Assembly (NCBI RefSeq): GCF_002272745.1
Contig: NZ_NPBD01000001.1
Coordinates: forward strand, 62,001 to 126,000
From: Terribacillus saccharophilus
Lineage (GTDB): Bacteria; Bacillota; Bacilli; Bacillales; Amphibacillaceae
Length of the DNA stretch: 64,000 bases
Direction: 5' to 3'
The notes below the pieces were generated by a model, which was given only the letters and a program-made list of their open reading frames with translations, did no database searches and was not told where the DNA came from. Positions 57,037-64,000 of this stretch are shown here, in pieces. Numbering within the stretch: the first letter of the stretch is position 1; each line of letters begins with the position of its first letter. Both the position numbers and the translations under genes were made by a program.

Positions 57037-57153
57037 ATGTCTAAAGGGAATGAGGGAGGCTTCGGCTTCGCATTTTTGGTTGTATTATTCATCCTTTTAA
57101 TCATTGTCGGTTCATCTTATGTAGGTGGCAACGATTACGGTTACGGCTATTAA
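57037..57153 (+). CDS. YjcZ-family small sporulation-type membrane peptide
   Basis: A 38-residue peptide: MSKGNEGGFGFAFLVV, one long hydrophobic helix (~12-28), and a Gly/Tyr-rich tail NDYGYGY. This is the pattern of YjcZ/YczN-type sporulation peptides. AAAGGGGGA lies about 8 nt before ATG 57037. CATACAAT at 56998-57005 fits the mother-cell sigma-E/K -10 box, though no good -35 is visible. Single-gene unit ended by a long hairpin. Confidence 0.75.
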   Translation: MSKGNEGGFGFAFLVVLFILLIIVGSSYVGGNDYGYGY

Positions 57154-57163
57154 TTTATAAATG

Positions 57164-57199
57164 AAGAAGCTTTGCACAAATCGTGCAAAGCTTCTTTTT
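57164..57199. terminator. Bidirectional terminator after the YjcZ-like gene
   Basis: AAGAAGCTTTGCAC pairs over 14 bp with GTGCAAAGCTTCTT, A/T flanks on both sides. Confidence 0.92.
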
Positions 57200-58832
57200 A
57201 TCTGGAGAGACTTGTTCGGTCGGCAGTCTTCAGCAGCCTGCTGACAATATAGAATAAGAGAACAATCATCGCACTGATGTAAAGCAAGGTGACAATGAAC
57301 GAAACGACCATCGGGATTTTCAGGATGAGCAACAGAGCTAACAGGAAAGCAAATGCCCCTGCTGAAATTACGATGGAGATTAGATTTGCCAGCCTGTTCT
57401 GAAATAGCTCTGTCTCTTCTGTCCAGCCAAGCTTCGGATAAAGTAAATCGCTGACCATTCCGATGACTGTGACCGCCGCGTTAACAAACAATGCGATGAT
57501 CACCCATAGCAAGGCTTCCCATAGATTCATCTGTATCACAGGCACAGCTATCACAAATAAAACAGAAAGCGGGAGCAAATTGATCAGGAACGCAGCTTGC
57601 AGCTTGGCAATCACAATCTGCCGCATGGTTAATGGCAGAAACAGATGCGCTTCCCAGCTCTGTCCATCTTTTGAGAAGCTGACAATACTGATTGGATTTA
57701 GACCGACGGAAAAAACGTTCGCGAAAAGGATGACCACGAATAACATACTACCGCTTATTTCTTTAATCATGGTTGTAGCAGAAGCAAAATCCCCCATGAA
57801 AAAGATAACGACCAATAGAGCAGGCATGACAAAAGCGCCAGCGACACATTGCAGGAAGAATGTCGGTGTCCGGAAGATAGTCTGTAATTCTTTTGTGCGG
57901 TATGTACTGATAATCGACCTTGGTTTACGGTGCAGACCTTTGCCACTGTATACTTTGCCTGAACCAGTATTAAGGCCTAATGCACCTTTCAAATAAAATT
58001 TCTGTGCAGCTGCAAAGAATATCAGCCCCGCAAAAAGTGCAAGCAGCAATACGATGACAAAGTAAAGCAGGCTTTGCCAAGATCCTGCACTTGTAAGTAT
58101 ATGTGACATCAGCGATGCAGGCGGGTAATACAGTGTGGCCATCTGCAGCAGTCCGCCTTTTTCAGCACTGTCTGCAATTACCTGAGCAATTTGCTCTGGA
58201 TCTTGCTGTAACCGTAAGACGACATTTAATAAGATGATTAAAACAAATCCAATAATACCGCCGATGACCTTACTTCTATCTTTGTTCTTTCCTTTATTGA
58301 CGAACTGCATAGCGAACATGACCACAGCAGCTGCCAATGCATAAGGTATGGTCGGAATCAGGAAGAAGAGGAGAAGAACATAGACGTAATACATCAAATC
58401 AGCACCACTTAATATGCCATAGTAAATACTGACAGGTAAATACATGGCCGCTGTAAGCAAATAAACATAAATCAGCGGATTCAGCGATTTGGCGATAAGC
58501 AGCTGATAAGAGTGGACTGGCAGATGAAGGAATGATGTAATATCCTCCGTGAAATAGAACGTATTCATAATTAACATTAACGATAGGATGAAAATGAGGA
58601 AGAAATTCATCAAGAATAAGGACCCTAATATCACATTGGTATTACCGGACGGTTCCAGCAAGCCGTACATAACATCAATGATTTGCAGCATATACCCGCC
58701 GAACATCATGCCTAGAAAAAGGAGTCCGATTATCCCGAATACCAAACCGATAACTACACTCGGTTTCTGGAATATGTTGGCATACTGCATTTTCAGCTGA
58801 ATACGGATGAGCGAGCGGATCGGCTTATGCAT
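57198..58832 (-). CDS. ABC-2 type exporter permease (YthQ-like)
   Basis: A 544-residue polytopic membrane protein with about twelve helices and a cytosolic N-terminus (LIRIQLKMQYANIFQKP). No solute-binding or ATPase motif. It resembles the large permeases of bacillar two-gene exporters such as YthPQ (YthQ 543 aa), from memory. Substrate unknown. The start overlaps the ATPase stop by 8 nt, so the two are translated together; GGAG lies about 14 nt before ATG 58832. Confidence 0.8.
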   Translation of the reverse strand: MHKPIRSLIRIQLKMQYANIFQKPSVVIGLVFGIIGLLFLGMMFGGYMLQIIDVMYGLLEPSGNTNVILGSLFLMNFFLIFILSLMLIMNTFYFTEDITSFLHLPVHSYQLLIAKSLNPLIYVYLLTAAMYLPVSIYYGILSGADLMYYVYVLLLFFLIPTIPYALAAAVVMFAMQFVNKGKNKDRSKVIGGIIGFVLIILLNVVLRLQQDPEQIAQVIADSAEKGGLLQMATLYYPPASLMSHILTSAGSWQSLLYFVIVLLLALFAGLIFFAAAQKFYLKGALGLNTGSGKVYSGKGLHRKPRSIISTYRTKELQTIFRTPTFFLQCVAGAFVMPALLVVIFFMGDFASATTMIKEISGSMLFVVILFANVFSVGLNPISIVSFSKDGQSWEAHLFLPLTMRQIVIAKLQAAFLINLLPLSVLFVIAVPVIQMNLWEALLWVIIALFVNAAVTVIGMVSDLLYPKLGWTEETELFQNRLANLISIVISAGAFAFLLALLLILKIPMVVSFIVTLLYISAMIVLLFYIVSRLLKTADRTSLSR

Positions 58833-59547
58833 CCTGAGTCAGCTCCAGGAAAATATGCTCCAAGCTATCATCTGATTGGAACCTCTCCCTCATTTCCGTT
58901 AAAGTACCTTGGAAAAGAAGCTCACCCTTCCGAATAATGGCCACTTCATCACAAAGCTGTTCAACAACCTCTAACACATGAGAGGAGAAAAAGACCGTAT
59001 GGCCGTTCGCAGCATGATTTCGCATTAGTTCCTTCAGTTGATAAGAAGATTTCGGATCTAATCCAGTCATTGGTTCATCCAGAATCCAGACAGATGGCTG
59101 CTGTACGAGCATTCCGGTTATAAACAGCTTCTGCCGCATTCCATGCGAATATGTTTTAATCTGATCTCCTAATGCTTCGTAGATACTGAACATCTTGCTG
59201 TATTCCTCAATTCTTGCTTCTCTCACATCGGCGGCAATCCCATAAATATCACTTAGGAAATGAAGATAATCCAAGCCTTTTAGCCGTAGAAATAGATCTG
59301 GGCTATCCGGAACGTAGCCGAATTCCTGTTTCGCAGCGATTGTATCCGACGTGATGTCCTTCCCATTAACGGAGATTGTTCCTGAATCAACTGGCAAGAT
59401 ACCAGTCACCATTTTAATCGTGGTGGACTTACCTGCACCATTTGGTCCCAGAAAACCGAATATCTTACCGGTAGGGACTGTCAGACTGACGTCGCTCACA
59501 GCCTTCTTATTTCCATATTGCTTATGTACATGATCGATTTGAATCAC
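58825..59547 (-). CDS. ABC transporter ATP-binding protein (YthP-like)
   Basis: A 240-residue ATPase: Walker A GPNGAGKST (~residue 36), Q-loop region, signature YSHGMRQK (a variant of LSGGxxQ, common in ABC-2 exporters), Walker B VWILDEP, H-loop SSH. It powers the permease encoded next. The GTG at 59547 is chosen: AAGGAGG is 7 nt before it and the sequence then begins MIQIDHVHKQYG as in homologues; the in-frame ATG at 59595 has no ribosome site. Confidence 0.88.
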   Translation of the reverse strand: MIQIDHVHKQYGNKKAVSDVSLTVPTGKIFGFLGPNGAGKSTTIKMVTGILPVDSGTISVNGKDITSDTIAAKQEFGYVPDSPDLFLRLKGLDYLHFLSDIYGIAADVREARIEEYSKMFSIYEALGDQIKTYSHGMRQKLFITGMLVQQPSVWILDEPMTGLDPKSSYQLKELMRNHAANGHTVFFSSHVLEVVEQLCDEVAIIRKGELLFQGTLTEMRERFQSDDSLEHIFLELTQDA

Positions 59548-59692
59548 TGCATAACCTCCTTGTATGTTACTTCCATTCTGGCCTTTCCTTTCCAATTATT
59601 CAAGGGTATCTTATATAAAAAAAGCCTATACCTTCGACGCATATAATTTTGCTAACGCCAGTATATTTAAGACAAGCATAGGAGGGAGAAAA

Positions 59693-60115
59693 ATGCGGGA
59701 ACTGCAAAAGAAAACGGCGTTTATCGCTATATTTCTGCAAACGATATTAAATATCACTTTGACCATCCTTGCGATGATCCTTGTGGTCTTTCTGTTAAAG
59801 AAAACAGTATTCATTTTTGATGTACTGCTTATCCGTAATGAAGAGGTAGGCTATTTTTATTTGGCGGAAGGTATCATCGTCTATTTTCTCTATTTCGAGT
59901 TCATCAGTTTAATCATCAAGTACTTTACGCATGACTACCATTTTCCCCTTCGCTATTTTATCTACATAGGAATAACAGCAATCATTCGGCTCATTATCAT
60001 TGATCACGAAAATCCTCTCACCATCCTTCTGTATGCGTTGGCGATAGTCTTGCTTGTCTTTGCTCTGCTGATTGCCAACCATTCTAATATAAAGGACAAT
60101 GAACCGTTGGATTGA
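59693..60115 (+). CDS. psiE: Phosphate-starvation-inducible PsiE family protein
   Basis: A 140-residue membrane protein with four predicted helices and the PsiE segments YFHDYHFPLRYFIYIG-like (KYFTHDYHFPLRYFIYIG, ~residues 80-97) and DHENP. Widespread in Firmicutes and proteobacteria, function unknown. AGGAGGGAG lies 6 nt before ATG 59693; the frame is open further left but begins inside the divergent ATPase region. Divergent from the ABC pair, single gene. Confidence 0.85.
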   Translation: MRELQKKTAFIAIFLQTILNITLTILAMILVVFLLKKTVFIFDVLLIRNEEVGYFYLAEGIIVYFLYFEFISLIIKYFTHDYHFPLRYFIYIGITAIIRLIIIDHENPLTILLYALAIVLLVFALLIANHSNIKDNEPLD

Positions 60116-60212
60116 ATAAAGTAAACAGCGTAACGATTTAAACGATTTGGCATAATATGATACACTCTATAGTGGAAAAGTAAGCTTTGCCGTCAGAAAG
60201 GAAGAGAAACAA

Positions 60213-60968
60213 ATGATTAACCGCAAAAGTGAACGTGAGATAGAAATGATGCGGGCAGCAGGTCAGCTGCTTGCTGATATTCATAAAGAAATTCGTAACA
60301 TGATTAAGCCAGGAATCACAACAATGGAAATCGATTCATTCGTGGAAGATTACTTAGCCAAGCATGGTGCAACAGCTGAGCAGAAGGGCTACAATGGCTA
60401 TGCATATGCAACTTGTGCTTCTATCAATGATGAAATCTGCCACGGATTCCCAAGAAACGAGCCATTGAAAAATGGAGATATCGTAACAATCGATATGGTT
60501 GTTAATTTAAATGGAGGTCTAGCTGATTCTGCCTGGACTTATGGTGTCGGCGAGATCAGTGAAGCTGCACAGCGTTTGCTGGAAGTAACGAAGGAATCCC
60601 TGTATAAAGGAATTGAAAAAGCACAGCCTGGCGCCAGAATTGGTGATATCGGCCATGCAATTCAACAATTTGCAGAAGCGGAAGGCTATTCTGTCGTACG
60701 TGATTTCACAGGACACGGAATTGGACCAACTATCCATGAAGAACCGCATATCCCTCATTTCGGTTTGCCGAATAAAGGACCTCGTTTGAAAGAGGGTATG
60801 GTCATAACAATCGAACCGATGCTTAATATCGGCGAATGGGGCAGTCAGATGGATGATAACAATTGGACTGCTCGAACGGTCGACGGTACTTTGTCTGCTC
60901 AATATGAACATACAATCGTTATCACAAAAGATGGACCAATCATCCTGACAAATCAAGACGAAGAATAA
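60213..60968 (+). CDS. map: Methionine aminopeptidase, type I
   Basis: A 251-residue metalloprotease removing N-terminal Met. Metal ligands are all present: two Asp in VTIDMVVNLNGG and LADSAWTYG, His in GHGIGPTIHEEPHI, Glu in ITIEPML, and Glu in QYEHTIVIT. The zinc-finger extension found in eukaryotic type I is absent. It is a stand-alone copy, not the map in the ribosomal-protein cluster, and resembles the second MetAP of bacilli (YflG). AAAGGAAGAG precedes ATG 60213. Confidence 0.95.
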   Translation: MINRKSEREIEMMRAAGQLLADIHKEIRNMIKPGITTMEIDSFVEDYLAKHGATAEQKGYNGYAYATCASINDEICHGFPRNEPLKNGDIVTIDMVVNLNGGLADSAWTYGVGEISEAAQRLLEVTKESLYKGIEKAQPGARIGDIGHAIQQFAEAEGYSVVRDFTGHGIGPTIHEEPHIPHFGLPNKGPRLKEGMVITIEPMLNIGEWGSQMDDNNWTARTVDGTLSAQYEHTIVITKDGPIILTNQDEE

Positions 60969-60970
60969 AG

Positions 60971-61005
60971 AGAAGCCTATACCACTCTTGGTATAGGCTT
61001 TTTTC
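60971..61005. terminator. Terminator after map
   Basis: AAGCCTATACC pairs with GGTATAGGCTT around ACTCTT, followed by TTTT; shared with the convergent CDF gene. Confidence 0.9.
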
Positions 61006-61865
61006 TATGGCTCAATATGGATAAAAGTATGAAAGATGTCATGTTTCTTGGTGAGGAGCTTCTCCAATCTTTCCGTGATGGCATGGCTTTCTTTCACATT
61101 GAGAGATGCATCAACACGAATGATGACATCAACGAGGGATTGATTACCGTGCAGTCTTGCTTTGATTTCGACTACCTCCAGAACATCTTTATCCTCAAGA
61201 ATACTGTGACGGATCTTCAATAACCTGTCCACATCATATCCATCAGTAAGCGAATACGTTGCATCATAGAAAATATCCCATGCCGTTTTACAGATCAATA
61301 TTCCGACGACGAATCCTGCCAGCGGATCAAGCCAATAATAGCCGAACTGAGCCCCGAAGATTCCCACGAAAGCACCTATACTGACCATTCCGTCAGAACG
61401 ATTATCTTGTGCAGCAGCCATAAGGGCAGGGCTTTGAATTCGTTTGGCCAGGGCATAGTTGTAACGGTATACCAGCATCATAACGAAAGCTGATCCTAAG
61501 GCAGTCCAACCTGTCAGCATATCAGGCTGGACATAATCTGGTTCCATTAAACGCTCAAGTGTATCGAATAAGACATGAAGTCCAACCGAGATCATAATAA
61601 AAGCAGCAACAAGTGATGCAATGGTCTCAGCTCGGAAATGCCCATATCTATGGTCAGGGTCAGGCGGTTTGCGGGAGATGCGCAGTCCGACCAGCACGGC
61701 AACAGAGGCTACGACATCCGTTGTATTGTTCAGCCCGTCGGCAAGCAAGGCATCTGAATCTCCAATGTAGGCGACAAGCAATTTGATAAAGGATAACAGC
61801 AAATAAGCTGCGATGCTAAGCAAAGCTCCTTTCTCACCAGCTTTCAGATTATCGTACTGGCCCAT
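61005..61865 (-). CDS. Cation diffusion facilitator (MneS/YeaB-like)
   Basis: A 286-residue CDF antiporter with six helices and a C-terminal cytosolic ferredoxin-like domain. Metal-site residues: ALLADGLNNTTD in helix II and QDNRSD in helix V. PPDPDHRYGHFRAETIASL follows helix III. B. subtilis members MneP (YdfM) and MneS (YeaB) export Mn2+; the N..D pattern here is compatible, but the metal is not certain. ATG 61865 follows GGAGG; the in-frame ATG at 61931 has no ribosome site. Confidence 0.88.
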   Translation of the reverse strand: MGQYDNLKAGEKGALLSIAAYLLLSFIKLLVAYIGDSDALLADGLNNTTDVVASVAVLVGLRISRKPPDPDHRYGHFRAETIASLVAAFIMISVGLHVLFDTLERLMEPDYVQPDMLTGWTALGSAFVMMLVYRYNYALAKRIQSPALMAAAQDNRSDGMVSIGAFVGIFGAQFGYYWLDPLAGFVVGILICKTAWDIFYDATYSLTDGYDVDRLLKIRHSILEDKDVLEVVEIKARLHGNQSLVDVIIRVDASLNVKESHAITERLEKLLTKKHDIFHTFIHIEP

Positions 61866-61983
61866 ATGTAAAGTTTCCTCCGATCTAATTCTGGAGCAGG
61901 AACGGTTAGTGCCTGTCCAGAATGGGTACAAGATAGTACATTATATTCTTCTGTTTGATCATTATACGAAGGGGTTGAAAAAA

Positions 61984-62208
61984 ATGAGCCAGGAAAAGGT
62001 CATTATTGAAGGCAGCTTGAGTGGCATGCGTTTTTACAAGGAACTGGATATCGTGATCGGCCCCGAGGCAGAGACACCGGAGCAAGCGATCATCCGTTTC
62101 TACGGAAGCGAGGCAGAGAACTTTGAGATGCTGGCCAGAGAACAAGGCTGGCGCAATTGTTATTGGACTTATGCAGATATTCCAGCCCTGCTGCAGCAGG
62201 CAAATTAA
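61984..62208 (+). CDS. 74-residue conserved-looking protein of unknown function
   Basis: MSQEKVIIEGSLSGMRFYKE, then VIGPEAETPEQAIIRFYG; acidic, no signal peptide or recognised motif. AAGGGG lies about 8 nt before ATG 61984. A hairpin terminator follows directly, which supports a real gene. Not recognised beyond that. Confidence 0.7.
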   Translation: MSQEKVIIEGSLSGMRFYKELDIVIGPEAETPEQAIIRFYGSEAENFEMLAREQGWRNCYWTYADIPALLQQAN

Positions 62209-62233
62209 TCCCAGATAAGTCTGGGATTTTTTC
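62206..62233 (+). terminator. Intrinsic terminator after the 74-residue gene
   Basis: AATCCCAGA pairs with TCTGGGATT around TAAG, followed by T's. Confidence 0.88.
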
Positions 62234-62297
62234 ATTGGATAAAAAACTCCTGCTTTGTAAAAAATGAAAGTAGTATGTGAAAGGCAGGAGACGACAT

Positions 62298-63557
62298 ATG
62301 GGTGAAAAGAATACATCATCAGGTAACTCACCAAAGGAAATGCGCGGGGCAATTATAGCTTTGGCTTCCATTCCCTTGATAATGACACTTGGGAACAGCA
62401 TGCTGCTGCCTGTGCTTCCGTTGATGGAAGAGGAATTAGATATAACGAAACTGCAATCAAGTTTTATCATTACATTCTATTCCATTGTAGCCATCATATT
62501 CATTCCGATTGCTGGCTTTCTATCAGATCGATTTGGACGAAAAGCAGTAATTCTGCCTTCACTGGTCATTGCTGGAGCCGGTGGACTGATAGCCGGGATA
62601 TTCTCAGTCGGCAGTGAGAGTCCGTATCTTTGGATCCTAATTGGAAGGATTCTTCAAGGGATAGGTGTTGCAGGTGCAGCACCAGTTGTGCTCCCGCTTG
62701 TTGGGGATATGTTCGAAAAAGAGGAAGATGTAAGTGCCACACTTGGTCTCGTCGAAACGGCCAATACTTTCGGGAAAGTATTAAGTCCCGTGCTCGGAGC
62801 GCTGCTTGCGGGGTTCCTTTGGTATTTGCCGTTTTACGCAATCCCTGTTTTTTGTGCGATTTCCTTCTTATTGGTCCTATTCCTTATCAAAAAGCCTAAA
62901 GACGATAAAAAGGGTAATGATTTCAAGACATTTATGAAGAACACGAAGGCAACATTTCATGAACATGGCGGCTGGCTGACAGCTACCTTCCTAATCGGGG
63001 CCATTCTTATGTTTCTTCTTTTCGGCATCCTATTCTACTTGAGTACAGTGTTGGAAGAAAAGTATGGCATGCACGGCATACTGAAGGGAGCAGTTTTAGC
63101 CATACCGCTTGCGGCTTTGTGCCTAGCATCTTATTTGACGGGTAAATGGATAAAAAACAACGGTAAACTCATGAAATGGATCATATTTACAGGAGTAGTT
63201 GTTGCGGGTGTCGTAACTATTGCTCTCTATTTCTCAAAAGGGATTTTCTTTATGATGGCAGTATTTCTTGTTGCTGGTGTAGGAATCGGAGCGGGACTGC
63301 CTTGCTTAGATTCTTTGGTTACAAGTAATATGGAAAAGGATGTCCGCGGGACAGTTACATCATTATTAAGTGCAATGCGTTATGTCGGCGTTGCCGCTGG
63401 ACCGCCTGCAGTTGCCATTTTATTAAAAGTAGATTTTATCTGGCTGATCGTTACATTTGCAGGTGCTGCCTTTATAGCAGCTTTACTCACATTGAAGTTT
63501 GTTAAACCGCCAGATCCGGATGATCAAAAGCATCACCCTGTTCCGCATTTACATTAA
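62298..63557 (+). CDS. MFS transporter (12 helices, drug:H+ antiporter type)
   Basis: A 419-residue major-facilitator protein. Motif A-like GFLSDRFGRKAVIL lies between helices 2 and 3; GRILQGIGVAGAAPVVLPL and the motif C-like VLGALLAG in helix 5 point to the drug-efflux DHA1 group. Substrate unknown. ATG 62298 (AGGAGA 7 nt upstream) is used rather than the GTG at 62277. Single-gene unit. Confidence 0.87.
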   Translation: MGEKNTSSGNSPKEMRGAIIALASIPLIMTLGNSMLLPVLPLMEEELDITKLQSSFIITFYSIVAIIFIPIAGFLSDRFGRKAVILPSLVIAGAGGLIAGIFSVGSESPYLWILIGRILQGIGVAGAAPVVLPLVGDMFEKEEDVSATLGLVETANTFGKVLSPVLGALLAGFLWYLPFYAIPVFCAISFLLVLFLIKKPKDDKKGNDFKTFMKNTKATFHEHGGWLTATFLIGAILMFLLFGILFYLSTVLEEKYGMHGILKGAVLAIPLAALCLASYLTGKWIKNNGKLMKWIIFTGVVVAGVVTIALYFSKGIFFMMAVFLVAGVGIGAGLPCLDSLVTSNMEKDVRGTVTSLLSAMRYVGVAAGPPAVAILLKVDFIWLIVTFAGAAFIAALLTLKFVKPPDPDDQKHHPVPHLH

Positions 63558-63639
63558 TTTAACGAACAAATCAGAAAATTGTTGCAAAATTAATGTGAAT
63601 CCAGCATAATGGAAAAAAGGAACCAGGGGGAATCGTTCC

Positions 63640-63879
63640 ATGAAGAAGCATAAAGTTGTCTATCGTCTGCAAAGAACGAAGAGGAAGCGTGCTTATGTTA
63701 CTGCTAAACGGGAGATTTCGTTTGAAGTGAAGCTGGCCACAAGACTTATGCTGGATGAATTTTATTTTACCTGGAACAAGAATAGACTGGAAGCCCAAAT
63801 CAATGAGTGTATTGACCAAAAAGACGCGGAACGATTCAAGGAGTTAAGTGCAGCTTATCGCCACTATACTTTCGAATAA
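63640..63879 (+). CDS. IDEAL-domain protein
   Basis: A 79-residue basic-to-acidic protein with a Lys/Arg-rich N-terminus (KKHKVVYRLQRTKRKRAY) and an IDEAL domain (~residues 35-72: LMLDEFYFTWNKNRLEAQIN, then ALDx-like KDAERFKELSAAYR). IDEAL domains occur in several small bacillar proteins such as YozD and YpiB; function unknown. A G-rich site (CCAGGGGGAA) precedes ATG 63640. A terminator follows. Confidence 0.8.
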   Translation: MKKHKVVYRLQRTKRKRAYVTAKREISFEVKLATRLMLDEFYFTWNKNRLEAQINECIDQKDAERFKELSAAYRHYTFE

Positions 63880-63893
63880 CATAAAATTTTACA

Positions 63894-63929
63894 GGATCTG
63901 TTTTGTCATGGGACAAGGCAGGTCTTTTT
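63894..63929 (+). terminator. Intrinsic terminator after the IDEAL-domain gene
   Basis: GATCTG...CAGGTC outer stem and TTGTC/GACAA inner stem around ATGG, then TTTTT. Confidence 0.75.
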
Positions 63930-63953
63930 ACGTGCGAAAATATTTGATACCTA

Positions 63954-63962
63954 TGCTATAAT
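63954..63962 (+). promoter_or_regulatory. Extended -10 promoter of the gene beginning at the right window edge
   Basis: TGCTATAAT (63954-63962) is a perfect extended -10 box. A ribosome site AAGAGGAGA (63984-63992) follows, so a start codon is expected at or just past base 64000. Confidence 0.6.
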
Positions 63963-64000
63963 ATCCTCAAAACTACATGAACGAAGAGGAGATTTTAGAA

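Noticed and set aside
57463..57996. 177-residue plus-strand frame opposite the ABC permease
   Set aside because: Antisense shadow of a well-supported membrane protein with a coupled ATPase gene.

Overview
The window is an ordinary-looking stretch of a low-to-moderate GC Gram-positive, endospore-forming chromosome of the Bacillaceae. Many gene products are close to Bacillus subtilis proteins in sequence, length and often local order (GlcU-Gdh, QueG, YhbB, TrmL, PrkA, YhbH, NfrA, OdhAB, a GerA-type germination operon, BmrCD/YheIH, SigI-RsgI, YhcN, YrrT-MccAB, SpoVR, SspL). The genus is not resolved; a Terribacillus/Virgibacillus/Oceanobacillus-like relative fits. I see no rRNA, tRNA, CRISPR array, insertion sequence or prophage. 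Nearly every transcription unit ends in a clear intrinsic terminator.

Layout. 1-1086: the 3' end of a CydC-type ABC exporter gene. 1119-2844: glcU-gdh behind a near-perfect forespore sigma-G promoter. 2879-5504 (minus): an SDR dehydrogenase, a small metallophosphoesterase and a MurA whose catalytic Cys is replaced by Asp. 5820-9945: a VTT membrane protein, D-amino-acid transaminase, queG and nfrA, with two unassigned, promoter- and terminator-bounded RNA candidates in the gaps. 10088-16965: a 38-aa membrane peptide, YhbB-like amidase, trmL, an XRE regulator, an HD-GYP protein, prkA, a TSUP transporter and a LysR regulator. 17123-22900: a 1925-aa secreted, sortase-anchored lamin-tail/metallophosphoesterase protein. 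23207-27312: odhAB with two cre-like sites. 27423-33666: gerA-type tricistron, yhbH and an orphan MurG-like gene. 33674-38532: carbonic anhydrase, then a leader region with short ORFs and an attenuator in front of the heterodimeric multidrug exporter bmrCD. 38799-40801: sigI-rsgI. 40941-47996: a GNAT-nitrilase fusion, yhcN-like lipoprotein, threonine aldolase and the sulfur-recycling operon yrrT-luxS-mccA-mccB. 48013-57153: a DJ-1/PfpI protein, M20 dipeptidase, spoVR, DCC-family protein, alkyltransferase-like protein, nucleotidyltransferase, acetyltransferase, TehB-like methyltransferase, sspL, C39-like peptidase, Mug glycosylase, benzil-reductase-like SDR and a YjcZ-type peptide. 57198-63879: an ABC-2 exporter pair, psiE, map, a cation diffusion facilitator, a small unknown, an MFS transporter and an IDEAL-domain protein.

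How it works together. Much of the window serves sporulation and germination: glucose dehydrogenase and its uptake protein, PrkA, YhbH, SpoVR, the Ger receptor, YhcN, SspL and YjcZ. Three of these genes have CATACTA -10 boxes at forespore-type spacing. Central metabolism is represented by the 2-oxoglutarate dehydrogenase E1/E2 genes under apparent CcpA control, and methionine-to-cysteine recycling by yrrT-luxS-mccAB, where luxS sits in the position that mtnN holds in B. subtilis. Envelope functions include two divergent peptidoglycan-precursor enzymes (Asp-type MurA, orphan MurG), SigI/RsgI and a large wall-anchored phosphoesterase.

Most notable observations: the Cys-to-Asp MurA (predicted fosfomycin-insensitive), the bmrCD leader with a self-sequestered Shine-Dalgarno and an attenuator, two structured RNA candidates at 6509-6703 and 7654-7797, the 1925-aa LPDTA protein with no sortase in the window, and an alkyltransferase-like protein with Trp in place of the reactive Cys.
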